A stretch of DNA of 64,000 bases, taken from the NCBI RefSeq assembly GCF_014197615.1, contig NZ_JACIFY010000018.1, forward strand, positions 103,208 through 167,207. Direction: 5' to 3'. This DNA comes from Rhizobium esperanzae (GTDB lineage Bacteria > Pseudomonadota > Alphaproteobacteria > Rhizobiales > Rhizobiaceae). Each line of letters opens with the position of its first letter. The first letter of the stretch is position 1. The notes under the pieces are model-generated. The model saw nothing but the letters and a program-made list of their open reading frames with translations, searched no databases and was not told the DNA's origin. This document shows, piece after piece, positions 8,171-16,858 of this stretch. The position numbers and the translations under genes were made by a program.

Positions 8171-9688
8171 TCAACCGCCGAGCTTCTGGATGGCGTGCGG
8201 CTTGGTGGCGAAGGCGACGTTTTTGGTTTCCATGTAGAAATCGAAGGACCAGTCGCCGCCGTCGCGGCCGATGCCGGAGTTCTTGACACCGCCGAAGGGC
8301 GTCGGCAGGTGGCGGACGTTTTCCGAATTCACCCAGATCATCCCGGCATCGAGATGGTCGGTGAAGCGGAAGGCGCGGGTGACGTCCGAAGTCCAGAGAT
8401 AGCCGGTCAGGCCGTATTGAACGTCGTTGGCAAGAGCGAGCGCATCGGCTTCGTCCTTGAAGGGAATGGCGGTCAGCACCGGCCCGAAGATTTCCTCCTG
8501 GGCGATGCGCATCTTGTTGTCGGCTCCGGTAAAGAGGGTGGGGGAGACATAGCAGCCGCCGCCCGGGCCATCGAACTTCTCTCCGCCGGCCGCCAGTGTT
8601 GCGCCTTCCGACCGACCGATCGCAATATATTCCAGCACCTTCTTTTCATGGACCGGATGAATGAGCGGCCCGATGACCGTCTCGGGATCGAGGGGATGGC
8701 CGACCTTGATGCGCCTTGCCTTCTCGGCGACGAGGGCGGTGAACCTGTCATAGACGGCGTCCTCGACCAGCAGGCGCGAGGATGATGTGCAGCGCTCACC
8801 GTTCAGCGAATAGATCATGAAGACGGCCGCATCGGCGGCGCGCTCGAGATCGGCATCGGCGAAGACGACAACCGGGTTCTTGCCGCCGAGTTCGAAATGA
8901 ACCCGTTTCAGCGTGTCGGCGCCCTGCTTCATGATCATCGAGCCGGTGCGGCTTTCGCCGACGAAGCCGATCGCCTTGATCAGCGGATGTTCGGTCAGCG
9001 CCTTGCCGGCATCCTCGCCGAAACCGTTGACGAGGTTCCAGACACCCTTCGGCAGGCCAGCCTCTTCGGCGATTTCGACCAGCAGCCGCGCCGTCAGCGG
9101 CGAGAATTCGGCAGGCTTGTGGACGATGGTGCAGCCGGCGGCGAGCGCTGGCGCGATCTTCCAGGTCGACAGCATGAAGGGCGTATTCCACGGCGTGATG
9201 ATGCCGACCGGGCCGATCGGCAAGCGCGTGGTAACGTTCACCTGGCCATCGGCGCGCAGCGCCTTGCCGTCACGGGCTTCGGGTGCGCGGTCGGCGAAGA
9301 AACGGAAATTCTCGGCGCCGCGCAACGCCGCCTTGGCCATGAACTTCAGCGATTGGCCGGTATCCATGCATTCGACGAAGGCGATCTCTTCAGCGCGAGC
9401 GACGATCCCGTCAGCGATTTTATGCAGGATCTTCTTGCGCGCATCGCCCGAAAGCGCCGCCCATTCGGCAAAAGCCGATTTGGCGGCTTTGGCCGCCCGG
9501 TCGATATCGGCGGCATTGCCACGGGCGACGGTGGCGAGCGGCTTCAGATCGACCGGCGAGAGAGTCTCGAAGGTTGCGCCGTCATCACCGGCCACATCCT
9601 CGCCGTTGATCCGGTTGAGGACACCGCGGTCTCTGAACTTCGCAAGGTAGGTTTCGGCCTTTGCGATGTTTTCCTGCAGTTTGGACAT
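8171..9688 (-). CDS. hpaE: 5-carboxymethyl-2-hydroxymuconate semialdehyde dehydrogenase HpaE
   Basis: A 505-residue NAD+ aldehyde dehydrogenase that oxidises the ring-cleavage product of HpaD to the tricarboxylic muconate. Visible are the oxyanion Asn168 in 'ITPWNTP', the base Glu266 in 'FELGGKNP', and the catalytic Cys300 in 'LNGERCTSSSR', the variant typical of HpaE rather than of general aldehyde dehydrogenases. The start at 9688 is preceded by AAAGGAATAGACG. hpaE follows hpaF by 42 bases and is 64 bases from the chosen hpaD start. Confidence 0.94.
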   Translation of the reverse strand: MSKLQENIAKAETYLAKFRDRGVLNRINGEDVAGDDGATFETLSPVDLKPLATVARGNAADIDRAAKAAKSAFAEWAALSGDARKKILHKIADGIVARAEEIAFVECMDTGQSLKFMAKAALRGAENFRFFADRAPEARDGKALRADGQVNVTTRLPIGPVGIITPWNTPFMLSTWKIAPALAAGCTIVHKPAEFSPLTARLLVEIAEEAGLPKGVWNLVNGFGEDAGKALTEHPLIKAIGFVGESRTGSMIMKQGADTLKRVHFELGGKNPVVVFADADLERAADAAVFMIYSLNGERCTSSSRLLVEDAVYDRFTALVAEKARRIKVGHPLDPETVIGPLIHPVHEKKVLEYIAIGRSEGATLAAGGEKFDGPGGGCYVSPTLFTGADNKMRIAQEEIFGPVLTAIPFKDEADALALANDVQYGLTGYLWTSDVTRAFRFTDHLDAGMIWVNSENVRHLPTPFGGVKNSGIGRDGGDWSFDFYMETKNVAFATKPHAIQKLGG

Positions 9689-9730
9689 CGTCTATTCCTT
9701 TGGTGTTATTTCGTCCCGCGAAGGGAGGTG

Positions 9731-10117
9731 TCACTTGCCGCGAAGCCGCGGATGGATGGCGTTCTTCTTCCAGCTCAGCTCCGCATCGATCTCGCGGATC
9801 TCCAGCGACAGCGCGAAATGCGGCGTCTCGAAGAGCGAGCCAAGGACTTGCGTCGCGGCTGCAAAGATCGCTTCGCCGGTGCGCTTCTTCTCCTCGGTCG
9901 TGCGGCCCTTGCCGATGCGGAAATTCAGGTCGACGAAGGCATTCTCGGCAAGCTGGTCGGCAATCGCATAATGATCGGCGCGAAGGGCGCGCACGCGCAC
10001 CGCCCCGACCTCGAAAAGGCCGGTTTCCAGCACGGTCTTCAGCAGATGCCTGCAGAGCGCGCCAATATCGGCGCGGCCCTCCAGATTGGCCGAGTATTCA
10101 ATGGTGAGATGCGGCAT
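9731..10117 (-). CDS. hpaF: 5-carboxymethyl-2-hydroxymuconate delta-isomerase HpaF
   Basis: A 128-residue CHMI-family isomerase. Pro2 directly follows the initiator Met, which is the catalytic N-terminal base of the tautomerase superfamily, and 'MPHLTIEYSANL' is the family opening. It converts 5-carboxymethyl-2-hydroxymuconate to its keto isomer for HpaG. It is the first gene of the catabolic operon, preceded by GGGAGGACAT and by a palindrome 22 bases upstream of the ATG. Only 51 bases separate it from the end of the APH-fold kinase gene. Confidence 0.93.
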   Translation of the reverse strand: MPHLTIEYSANLEGRADIGALCRHLLKTVLETGLFEVGAVRVRALRADHYAIADQLAENAFVDLNFRIGKGRTTEEKKRTGEAIFAAATQVLGSLFETPHFALSLEIREIDAELSWKKNAIHPRLRGK

Positions 10118-10138
10118 ATGTCCTCCCGCCCTTTATTA

Positions 10139-10152
10139 ATTAACACGTTAAT
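10139..10152. promoter_or_regulatory. Palindrome in the hpaF operon promoter, candidate operator
   Basis: ATTAAC-AC-GTTAAT gives two perfect 6-base arms in an AT-rich patch that stands out from the GC-rich surroundings. It begins 22 bases upstream of the hpaF ATG in a 51-base intergenic space, the right position for a repressor of the hpa operon (MarR-type HpaR in other bacteria). No marR-type gene is present in the window. A related sequence lies at 16655-16670. Confidence 0.5.
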
Positions 10153-10168
10153 CAGTTTACGAGAGATG

Positions 10169-11188
10169 TCAAGCGCTGCCGTCGAGCTTTCTCGCCAGTT
10201 CCAGACTTTCAGCGGCATAACGCGACAGGCGCTCGCCGGCGCTCGGGATCTCGGGCCGCTCGGCAAGCCAGCCGATATAGGTGAGACTCCGGAGCACGGT
10301 GAATAGCGGCAGGTTCCGCAAGGCCGCCTCCGAAAGGACGCGCCGGCTGCGATAGCCTGCGATCAAGGCGCTCTCGATCTCGGAATAGGCCGGCTCGGCA
10401 CGGTTCTTCAGCAGGGCCGTGGCAAGATCGAAAAGACGGAAGCCATATCCTGCGTCGTCGAAGTCGATGAAGGCGACGCCGCCTTCGTTTTCCGTCAGGA
10501 AAACGTTCTCGCGCACGAGATCGGCATGGATCAGGCCATAGTCGAGGCCGCTTCGTTGCGCATTGGCGAGACGGTGGCGCAGATCGTCGCGCAATGCCGA
10601 GAGAGCTGCGGCCTCGTCGCGTGAGAGTCCGCGGCAATCCCAGAAGCGGCCCCAGAGGGGGCTTTCGCCGAGCAGGCCTTCGCCATCCCATGCCGGGCGG
10701 CGGAAATCCTCCGGCGGCGCCCAGGCATCGGCAAGATCATGCATCACAGCCATGGCATGGCCGATGCGGAAGAAGATCGCTGCCTGCGTCTCGGCTGATT
10801 GCGGCAGCGGCGTTCCGGTTTGCCCGAGGGCCATTCCGTTGATCCAGCTGACGACATCGGCATATTGTTCGGGAAACTGCCGATTGGCGGGAAGGCAGAT
10901 GAGGCTGCCTCCCGCACTTGTGGGCACGGGGGAGGGCACGTCGAGACCACCGCGCCGGAGCGCTGCCATGAAGCCCAGTTCCGAGCGCAGGCTCGTCTCG
11001 TCATGATAGCCCGGCCGATGCAGCCGCAAGGCGGCAGGCCGCCCATCGGCAAGTGTCACGCGGAAAACGGCGTTCTCCCGGTATTTCATCAGTGCCGGCT
11101 CGTGCCGCGGCGCGGCCCAATGACCAAGCGCTTCCAACGCGCGCTCCTGCAGGGCATCCCGGACAGTCTGCGGCAATTGATCGGCCAT
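10169..11188 (-). CDS. APH-fold (aminoglycoside phosphotransferase-like) small-molecule kinase
   Basis: This 339-residue kinase of the APH/choline-kinase superfamily has an N-terminal nucleotide lobe ('ENAVFRVTLADGRPAALRLHRP'), the catalytic loop 'LIHADLVRENVF' with the Asp base, and the metal motif 'FIDFDDAGYG'. Real aminoglycoside resistance is unlikely: it ends an operon of two class-III PLP enzymes. The neighbour at 11195 resembles animal ethanolamine-phosphate and phosphohydroxylysine phospho-lyases, whose partners are APH-fold kinases such as hydroxylysine kinase. I infer that it phosphorylates an amino alcohol or hydroxy-amino acid for that lyase. The ATG lies 6 bases after the neighbour's stop, with GAGGCGAG overlapping that stop. 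Confidence 0.8.
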   Translation of the reverse strand: MADQLPQTVRDALQERALEALGHWAAPRHEPALMKYRENAVFRVTLADGRPAALRLHRPGYHDETSLRSELGFMAALRRGGLDVPSPVPTSAGGSLICLPANRQFPEQYADVVSWINGMALGQTGTPLPQSAETQAAIFFRIGHAMAVMHDLADAWAPPEDFRRPAWDGEGLLGESPLWGRFWDCRGLSRDEAAALSALRDDLRHRLANAQRSGLDYGLIHADLVRENVFLTENEGGVAFIDFDDAGYGFRLFDLATALLKNRAEPAYSEIESALIAGYRSRRVLSEAALRNLPLFTVLRSLTYIGWLAERPEIPSAGERLSRYAAESLELARKLDGSA

Positions 11189-11194
11189 CTCGCC

Positions 11195-12478
11195 TCACAG
11201 GCCCGACAGCACGTCGTCGAAGACCGACAACATCAGATCGGCATTCTCCCGGGAAAAGGGCATCGGCGGGCGGATCTTGGTGGCGCATTGATGGATGCCG
11301 ATCTTGCCCATCAGCACGCCGCGTTCGCGCATTTCGTTGACGATGCGGCTCGCCTGCGCGGCGGCCGGCTGCTTCGTCGCCCGGTCCAGCACGAATTCCA
11401 TGCCCATGAACAGGCCGCTGCCGCGTACATCGCCGATGATCGCATGTTTTTGCGCAAGCCGCTTGAAGGCGTCACGCGTATATTCGCCGACATCGCGAGC
11501 GTTCTCGATCAGCTTCTCGTCTTCGATGACGTCGAGGACCGCCATGGCGGCGGCACAGGAGACCGGATTGCCGCCGAAGGTGTTGAAGTAGCGGAAGGCC
11601 TTGCGGAAGGCGTTCAGCGTATCGGCATTGGCGACGACCCCGCCGACCGGGTGGCCATTGGCCATCGGCTTGCCGAGCGTCACGATATCGGGAACGATGC
11701 CGGCGCGCTGATGGCCCCACATATCAGAGCCGGTGCGGCCGAAGCCGGGCTGTACTTCGTCGGTGATAACGAGGCCGCCGGCCTTGCGCACGACCGCGAC
11801 CGTCCTGTCCAGGAAGCCTTTCGGCAGATCCGGAAAACCCTCATTGGCGAAGAACGGATCGATGATCAGCGCCGAGAATCCATGCGGGCTCTCCTGCAGC
11901 GAGGCGATCGCCGCCTCGACTTCGGCTGCGAAAGCCGCAGCAAAGGCCTCGCCGTCTTCGCCACCGAGCGGGCGGTAACTGTCGGGCGCCGGCAGATGCC
12001 TGATATGGCCGCCGAAGCCGCCGACCGGCGGCATGCGGGTCGAGAGCTGCGATACGGCCGCCGTGTTGCCGTGATAGGTATGGTTGGTGGCGATGACGCC
12101 GGTTTTGCCTGTTACGGCCTGCGCCATGCGTAGCGCGACATCGTTGGCTTCGCTGCCGGTGCAGGTGAGGATAGCCGCGTCGAGGCTCTTGTCGAAGGTT
12201 GCCGTCAGGCGCTCGACATAATCGAGGATGCCCTCGTGCAGATAACGCGTGTGGGTGTTCAGCGTCGAAGCCTGGCGCGTGATCGCCTCGACCACACGCG
12301 GATGACAATGGCCGACATGCGGCACATTGTTGTAGCAATCGAGGTAGCGCCGGCCTTCCGCATCCCAGAGCCAGACGCCTTCGCCGCGCACCAGATGGAC
12401 CGGCTCGTCATAGAAGAGCGACATGTTTCGGCCAAGAAGCCGCTCACGCCGTGCAATAAGGGCTGCATGATCGGCCAT
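11195..12478 (-). CDS. Class III PLP enzyme resembling ETNPPL/PHYKPL phospho-lyases
   Basis: A 427-residue fold-type I PLP enzyme with Asp240 (ITDEVQ) and the Schiff-base Lys270 in 'DIVTLGKPMANGHP'. Long stretches read like the animal phospho-lyases (AGXT2-like): 'YLDCYNNVPHVGHCHP', 'STLNTHTRYLH', 'YFNTFGGNPVSCA' and 'KIRPPMPF'. Those enzymes remove phosphate and ammonia from O-phosphoethanolamine or 5-phosphohydroxylysine, giving an aldehyde. An APH-fold kinase follows and an aldehyde dehydrogenase is encoded nearby, which fits such a route. A plain omega-transaminase is the alternative. The start at 12478 is 2 bases from the upstream stop (TGATCATG). Confidence 0.82.
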   Translation of the reverse strand: MADHAALIARRERLLGRNMSLFYDEPVHLVRGEGVWLWDAEGRRYLDCYNNVPHVGHCHPRVVEAITRQASTLNTHTRYLHEGILDYVERLTATFDKSLDAAILTCTGSEANDVALRMAQAVTGKTGVIATNHTYHGNTAAVSQLSTRMPPVGGFGGHIRHLPAPDSYRPLGGEDGEAFAAAFAAEVEAAIASLQESPHGFSALIIDPFFANEGFPDLPKGFLDRTVAVVRKAGGLVITDEVQPGFGRTGSDMWGHQRAGIVPDIVTLGKPMANGHPVGGVVANADTLNAFRKAFRYFNTFGGNPVSCAAAMAVLDVIEDEKLIENARDVGEYTRDAFKRLAQKHAIIGDVRGSGLFMGMEFVLDRATKQPAAAQASRIVNEMRERGVLMGKIGIHQCATKIRPPMPFSRENADLMLSVFDDVLSGL

Positions 12479-12480
12479 GA

Positions 12481-13836
12481 TCACGCTCCCACGCCGGCAA
12501 GGCCGGCATCGAGTGCGGTCAGGATCGTCTGCACATCCCGCGCCGTCACGACGAGCGGCGGCGACATGATGACGTTGGCCCCGGAGGTGCGAACAAGCAC
12601 GCCGGCGTCGTAGGTCGCATCCTGCACCTTCTGCAGGACATCCTTTGATGCCGCGCTCTTCTTCTTGCGATCGCTGACGAGTTCGAGCGCGCACATCAGG
12701 CCCTTGCCGCGCACGTCGCCGATGATCTCGTGTTTGTCCTGCAGCTTCTTCAGGCCGGTCAGCAATTCCTCTCCGCGAGCCGCCGCATTGTCGGCGACGT
12801 TGAGCCGCTTCGTTTCCTTGAGCGTGGCAAGGGCGGCGGCCGCACCCGCCGGATGGCCGGAATAGGTGTAGCCGTGGCCGATGCTGCCCAGGCCGTTCTT
12901 GCTGCCTTCGAAGACCTCGGCGACCTTCTCGGAGATCATGACGGCGCCGAAGGGGAAGTAGCCGTTGGTGATCGCCTTGGCGGTCGACATCAGGTGCGGC
13001 TTGACGCCCCACAGCCGTGATCCCGTCCAGGCGCCGGTCCGGCCGAAGGCGGTGATGACTTCGTCGGCGATCAGCAGGATGCCGTGCCGATCGCAGATCT
13101 CGCGCATCAGCGGCAGAAAGGTTTCGTGGGGAACGATGACGCCGCCGGCGCCCAGCACCGGCTCGACGATCAGGGCAGCGATCGTATCCGCGCCCTGGAA
13201 GGCAATCTCATCCTCGAAGAGCCTGCCGATCGCGGCGGCGATCTCCGCCCCGTCGCTCGTGTTGAACGGGTTGCGATAGGAGAAAGGCGCCGGCAGATGG
13301 ATGACGCCGGGAAGCAGCGGCTCATAATTGCGGCGGAAGTTCTGGTTGCCGTTGACCGAGGCGCCGCCGAAATGCGTGCCGTGATAGCCCTTCTTCAGCG
13401 CGACGAATTTGGTGCGTTCGGGCTGCCCGGTGATCTTGTGATATTGCCGGGCGAGCCGCAGGCAGGTCTCGACCGAATCCGAACCGCCCGAGGTGAAGAA
13501 GGAACGGTTCAATCCCTCCGGCCTGAACCATTCGGCAAGCTCGTAGGACAGCTCGATCAGCGGCGCGTTGGTCGTGCCGCGGAATGTCGAATAATAGGGC
13601 AACTCGTCGAGCTGGTCGCGGATCGCCTTCTTCACCGGCTCGCAGGAGTAGCCGAGATTGACGTTCCACAGGCCGCCGACCGCATCGAGCACCTTCTTGC
13701 CCTGGATGTCGACGATCTCGACGCCTTCGCCCGCATTGATGATGCGCGGCGGCTGAGCCTGCATTTCGGCCGGATGGGCCATCGGATGCCACAGGTGGCG
13801 GGCGTTGTTTTCGATTATGAAGTTGGTTTCACGCAT
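12481..13836 (-). CDS. Class III omega-aminotransferase
   Basis: A 451-residue PLP-dependent aminotransferase of the omega-amino acid:pyruvate type: 'HLWHPMAHPAEM' near the N-terminus, 'TSGGSDSVETCLRLARQYH', Asp258 (LIADEVITAFGRTG) and Lys287 (STAKAITNGYFP). Such enzymes transfer the terminal amino group of amines (beta-alanine, putrescine-like or aromatic amines) to pyruvate, leaving an aldehyde for a dehydrogenase such as the one at 18367. The ATG at 13836 has GAGAGGAATACCG upstream. It sits 17 bases after the HAD gene in the IclR-headed operon. Confidence 0.88.
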   Translation of the reverse strand: MRETNFIIENNARHLWHPMAHPAEMQAQPPRIINAGEGVEIVDIQGKKVLDAVGGLWNVNLGYSCEPVKKAIRDQLDELPYYSTFRGTTNAPLIELSYELAEWFRPEGLNRSFFTSGGSDSVETCLRLARQYHKITGQPERTKFVALKKGYHGTHFGGASVNGNQNFRRNYEPLLPGVIHLPAPFSYRNPFNTSDGAEIAAAIGRLFEDEIAFQGADTIAALIVEPVLGAGGVIVPHETFLPLMREICDRHGILLIADEVITAFGRTGAWTGSRLWGVKPHLMSTAKAITNGYFPFGAVMISEKVAEVFEGSKNGLGSIGHGYTYSGHPAGAAAALATLKETKRLNVADNAAARGEELLTGLKKLQDKHEIIGDVRGKGLMCALELVSDRKKKSAASKDVLQKVQDATYDAGVLVRTSGANVIMSPPLVVTARDVQTILTALDAGLAGVGA

Positions 13837-13853
13837 CGGTATTCCTCTCGGGT

Positions 13854-14501
13854 TCAGAGCCCCAGCATCGCAAGCGCGCGGGCATAGCTTTCGGCAGGCC
13901 GGGTGACGTCGAAATGCACATGCGGCAATCCGACGGCTTCGGCGCCCTCGATATTTTTCTTCTGGTCGTCCACGAAAACGCAGGCTGCGCGCGGCAGGTC
14001 GAGCTCGGAAAGCACCTGTTCGTAGGCGCGCGGATCGGGTTTCAGGATTCTGGTGTAGGTGGCATCGACGATGACGTCGAAGAGGTCGATCAGCGGAAAG
14101 CGCTTGCGGAACTCGACCCCGTAAAAAAGATCGAGTTCGTTCGACAGGATCGCGAGCTTCAGTCCCGCCTCTTTGGCCCGCAGGATGGCGTCGCGCGCTT
14201 CCGGGCGCAGCACCAGCTCGGCTTCGGCGCCGCGGGCACGGCGCACGAAAGTCTGCATGTCGGCCCAGTCCTCGCCGACCATCCGGCCGACTTCGCCGGC
14301 CCGCCTCAGCCAATAATCGCGTTCGCTGATCTCGCGGTTCTGCATCGCCACCCAGAGCGGGTCGGTCGTCGTGTCGAAAGGCCCGAGCCAGGTGAGCGAA
14401 CCTTGCGGAAGGCCGAGCGCGCGTTCGGTGATGTCATGCGTCTCGAACAGGGTGCGGGTGACGACGCCGCCGAAATCGAGGATGAGGGCGCGTTCTGTCA
14501 T
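13854..14501 (-). CDS. HAD-superfamily hydrolase
   Basis: A 215-residue HAD hydrolase of the YihX-like type: nucleophile motif 'LILDFGGVVT' (DxG form), motif II Ser in 'KLAILSNELD', Lys in 'TRILKPDPRAYEQVL', and acidic motif 'CVFVDDQKKN'. Likely a small-molecule phosphatase; the substrate is unknown. It overlaps the UPF0261 gene by 4 bases (ATGA), so the two are translationally coupled. In an operon with a putative kinase and phospho-lyase, a phosphatase could remove dead-end phosphorylated intermediates; that is inference. Confidence 0.85.
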   Translation of the reverse strand: MTERALILDFGGVVTRTLFETHDITERALGLPQGSLTWLGPFDTTTDPLWVAMQNREISERDYWLRRAGEVGRMVGEDWADMQTFVRRARGAEAELVLRPEARDAILRAKEAGLKLAILSNELDLFYGVEFRKRFPLIDLFDVIVDATYTRILKPDPRAYEQVLSELDLPRAACVFVDDQKKNIEGAEAVGLPHVHFDVTRPAESYARALAMLGL

Positions 14502-15754
14502 GATGGCCGTCCTTGCGGAATGATGCCCTCGGCCACCCAGCTGTCGAAAATGGCAAGGGCTGCGGCTGAAAAGGACGGGGAATTGATGTGGGCGCCGACT
14601 TCCCGGAACGTGACGGAGGCCGGCACGGCGCGGCGCATCTCATCGAGGAAGGCGGCAAGGCCTTCCGGATCATGCAGCGGCTCGTCCGGCTTGTCCCATT
14701 CCTGCAGCCCCTCGGTCGGCAGCAGGAAGGCGACATTGGCCTCGGCCCGTTCCAGCTTTTGCCCGATGAGCCGCGCGACCTCGCGCCGTCCGTCCGGCGA
14801 TGTCGTCACCGATCCGATCAGCCGGTTATGGGCGTGATAGGGGCGTTCGGCGAAAATGTCGGGCAGGGCCTGCCAAGCCTGAAGATCGACCATGTCGACT
14901 GCGCCGGGCGCGACGATCTGGGGAATGCCGGCACGTCCCGCATTTTCGAGTCTGTCGGCTCCCGACGTCACCACCGTGCCGTAGTGGTGGTTGCTGACTT
15001 CCTGGATGCAGAAGTCGAAGACGGCGGCAAAACCGGCCTGCGCGGCGATGGCTTCGAAGGCGCGGCCGCCCATGCCGGTGGAATGGAACACGGCGACGTC
15101 ATAGCCGCGCTTTTCCAGCTCGGGCCGCAGATGCTTCATATATTTCAGGCAGGAGGAACCGAGCGAGGTCATGCCAATGAGCGGGCGCTTTCGATCGGGT
15201 CTGGTTCCGTGCCTGGCGGCGCCGACGACCGCGCCGCAGGCCTGCGACAGGACCGAACGGCAGATGCTGTTGAGGCCGTAAAGGCCGCCGGCCCACAGGA
15301 TCATCATCAGATCGGGCGCGATGCGCTCGGGCGGGATCAGATGGGAATAGGCGATGGTCGAGACCACGAATTTCGGCACGCCGAGCGGCAGGACGGCGGC
15401 GACGTCGAGCGCCAGATCCGTGCCCATCGAGCCGCCGAGCACGATGAGCCCGTCGACGAGCCCTTCCTCGTAAAGCCTGCGGGTCAATGCCGCCGCGCCT
15501 TTTGCCATGGCGGCCATGGCGCTGTTTTCATCGCCGCTTTCCGTTATCTCGGCGATCGAGGTCGCGGCAGCATCGGCGATGTCATGCTTGGAATGATCGG
15601 GAACATAAGGCGGGTCGCCGAGAATGCTGACATCGATCATGACGGGCCGGCCGCCGGCTTCCGTAATGACGGAGGCCATGAATTGCAGCTCGTCGCATTT
15701 GGTGTCACCGGTTCCGATGACGAGTATCCTTGGCAGGGGAGCCGCGGGGCTCAT
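14498..15754 (-). CDS. UPF0261 (Tm-1-like ATP-binding domain) protein
   Basis: A 418-residue protein of the UPF0261 family, related to the ATP-binding domain of the plant virus resistance protein Tm-1: N-terminal 'RILVIGTGDTKCDELQFMAS', glycine-rich 'LIVLGGSMGTDLA' and C-terminal 'FREVGAHINSPSFSAAALAIFD'. Biochemistry is not established; the family recurs in bacterial catabolic operons. The ATG at 15754 shares a base with the IclR stop (TGATG) and has GGAGGAGAG upstream; an alternative TTG at 15757 is possible. It overlaps the HAD gene by 4 bases. Confidence 0.85.
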   Translation of the reverse strand: MSPAAPLPRILVIGTGDTKCDELQFMASVITEAGGRPVMIDVSILGDPPYVPDHSKHDIADAAATSIAEITESGDENSAMAAMAKGAAALTRRLYEEGLVDGLIVLGGSMGTDLALDVAAVLPLGVPKFVVSTIAYSHLIPPERIAPDLMMILWAGGLYGLNSICRSVLSQACGAVVGAARHGTRPDRKRPLIGMTSLGSSCLKYMKHLRPELEKRGYDVAVFHSTGMGGRAFEAIAAQAGFAAVFDFCIQEVSNHHYGTVVTSGADRLENAGRAGIPQIVAPGAVDMVDLQAWQALPDIFAERPYHAHNRLIGSVTTSPDGRREVARLIGQKLERAEANVAFLLPTEGLQEWDKPDEPLHDPEGLAAFLDEMRRAVPASVTFREVGAHINSPSFSAAALAIFDSWVAEGIIPQGRPS

Positions 15755-16539
15755 CAATCTCTCCTCCTGGTTTCTGGACTGGTTCCCGTGAGCCTTTCCG
15801 ACCCGTAGTATTTTTCTGAAATCCCATTGGCGGCGGCGTTGGCCTGCGCGCCGAATTCGTGAATGGCCGTCTCTGTGGTGCGCGAGAGGGGCGCGGCGAC
15901 GGCGACGCAGCCGACCGGCCGGCCGTCGGGGGCGCGCACCGGCGCGGCGGCGCTGATGACGCCGGCTTCCAGGCCCTGATGGCTGATGGAGAAGCCGCGC
16001 GCGGCCGTCTCATCGAGCAGGCCGCGGATCAGGTGCGGGTCGACGACGGTATGGTCGGTGAATTTTTCGAGCGGCTTCCGAAGCGCCTGGTCGATCTCCG
16101 CCCGCGGGCAGAAGGCGAGGAAGGCGAGGCCGGACGCGGTGGCGTGAAAGGGCAGGAGGCTGCCGACATCGACGATGATGCGGTGAGCGCGCGGCGGATC
16201 TTCCACATGGATGGTCGAAAGCCTGCCGCCGGAGAATTCGGAGAGATGCACCGTTTCCGCCGACGTATCGGCGAGCGCCTTGATGAAGGGGACCGCAATG
16301 CTGAGGAAGGGATAGCGGGCCTCGCGGATGCGCGCCAGCCGAACCGGCGCCGAGCCGATCCGATAGCGGCGGCTATCGGGATCCTGCTCCACGAAACCAT
16401 GTCTTTCCAACTCCACCAGAAAGCGGCGTGCCGTCGCCTTGTCGAGCGCGCAGAGGCGGGCGATGTCGGTTAGCCCCACCTCCTTGTCCAGCCGTGACAG
16501 GGTGTCCAGCAATGAAAGCGCCTTTCCGATCGTGCTCAT
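15754..16539 (-). CDS. IclR-family transcriptional regulator
   Basis: A 261-residue IclR-type regulator: winged helix at about residues 1-65 ('GLTDIARLCALDKATARRFLVELERHGFV') and an effector domain ('SLLPFHATASGLAFLAFCP', 'GLEAGVISAAAPVRAPDGRPVGCVAVAAP'). It heads the operon UPF0261-HAD-PLP enzymes-kinase and is divergent from the APC permease, so it probably controls both in response to their substrate. A candidate operator, TATTTGAA-N7-TTCAAATA, lies between them. CCAGGAGGAAGAACG precedes the ATG. Confidence 0.92.
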   Translation of the reverse strand: MSTIGKALSLLDTLSRLDKEVGLTDIARLCALDKATARRFLVELERHGFVEQDPDSRRYRIGSAPVRLARIREARYPFLSIAVPFIKALADTSAETVHLSEFSGGRLSTIHVEDPPRAHRIIVDVGSLLPFHATASGLAFLAFCPRAEIDQALRKPLEKFTDHTVVDPHLIRGLLDETAARGFSISHQGLEAGVISAAAPVRAPDGRPVGCVAVAAPLSRTTETAIHEFGAQANAAANGISEKYYGSERLTGTSPETRRRD

Positions 16540-16654
16540 CGTTCTTCCTCCTGGGTAGGGTTCATGTCCCGGCCTGTCGCATCCGGCTTTACGCCATCCG
16601 TCAAATCAGCCCGCAAACCCTTTGCCGCGGCACGATAGCAGCGACCCAAGATAC

Positions 16655-16670
16655 TTAACACGCGAATTAA
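16655..16670. promoter_or_regulatory. TTAACACG-type inverted repeat similar to the hpaF operator
   Basis: TTAA-CACGCGAA-TTAA lies in the divergent promoter region between the IclR gene and the APC permease. It shares TTAACACG with the palindrome before hpaF (10139-10152), again in a locally AT-rich patch. A common regulator for the hpa and amine operons is possible but unproven. A TTGACA hexamer follows at 16672. Confidence 0.35.
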
Positions 16671-16702
16671 CTTGACAGAGGCCGGGATTGTTTGCAAGTC
16701 TA

Positions 16703-16725
16703 TATTTGAAGCTGAGGTTCAAATA
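16703..16725. promoter_or_regulatory. Inverted repeat TATTTGAA-N7-TTCAAATA, candidate IclR operator
   Basis: Two perfect 8-base arms separated by 7 bases lie between the IclR gene (start 16539) and the permease (start 16859). Size and symmetry suit a dimeric regulator, and IclR proteins usually bind next to their own gene. It lies about 165 bases from the IclR start and 135 from the permease start. Confidence 0.45.
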
Positions 16726-16858
16726 ATGAACCATAGGCGCTGACGACGGCAAAATCAACAAAAGCACAAGCCCCGCTCGTCAGTCCGGTTTTGGTGGAGG
16801 TCGCCTGCGCGCAATCGCAGCGATGATCGGATATTCTCAACAAGGGGAACGAACACGG

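Noticed and set aside
10169..11188. Aminoglycoside resistance gene
   Set aside because: The fold matches, but the operon of PLP enzymes points to a metabolic kinase; no resistance context such as integron or transposon is seen.
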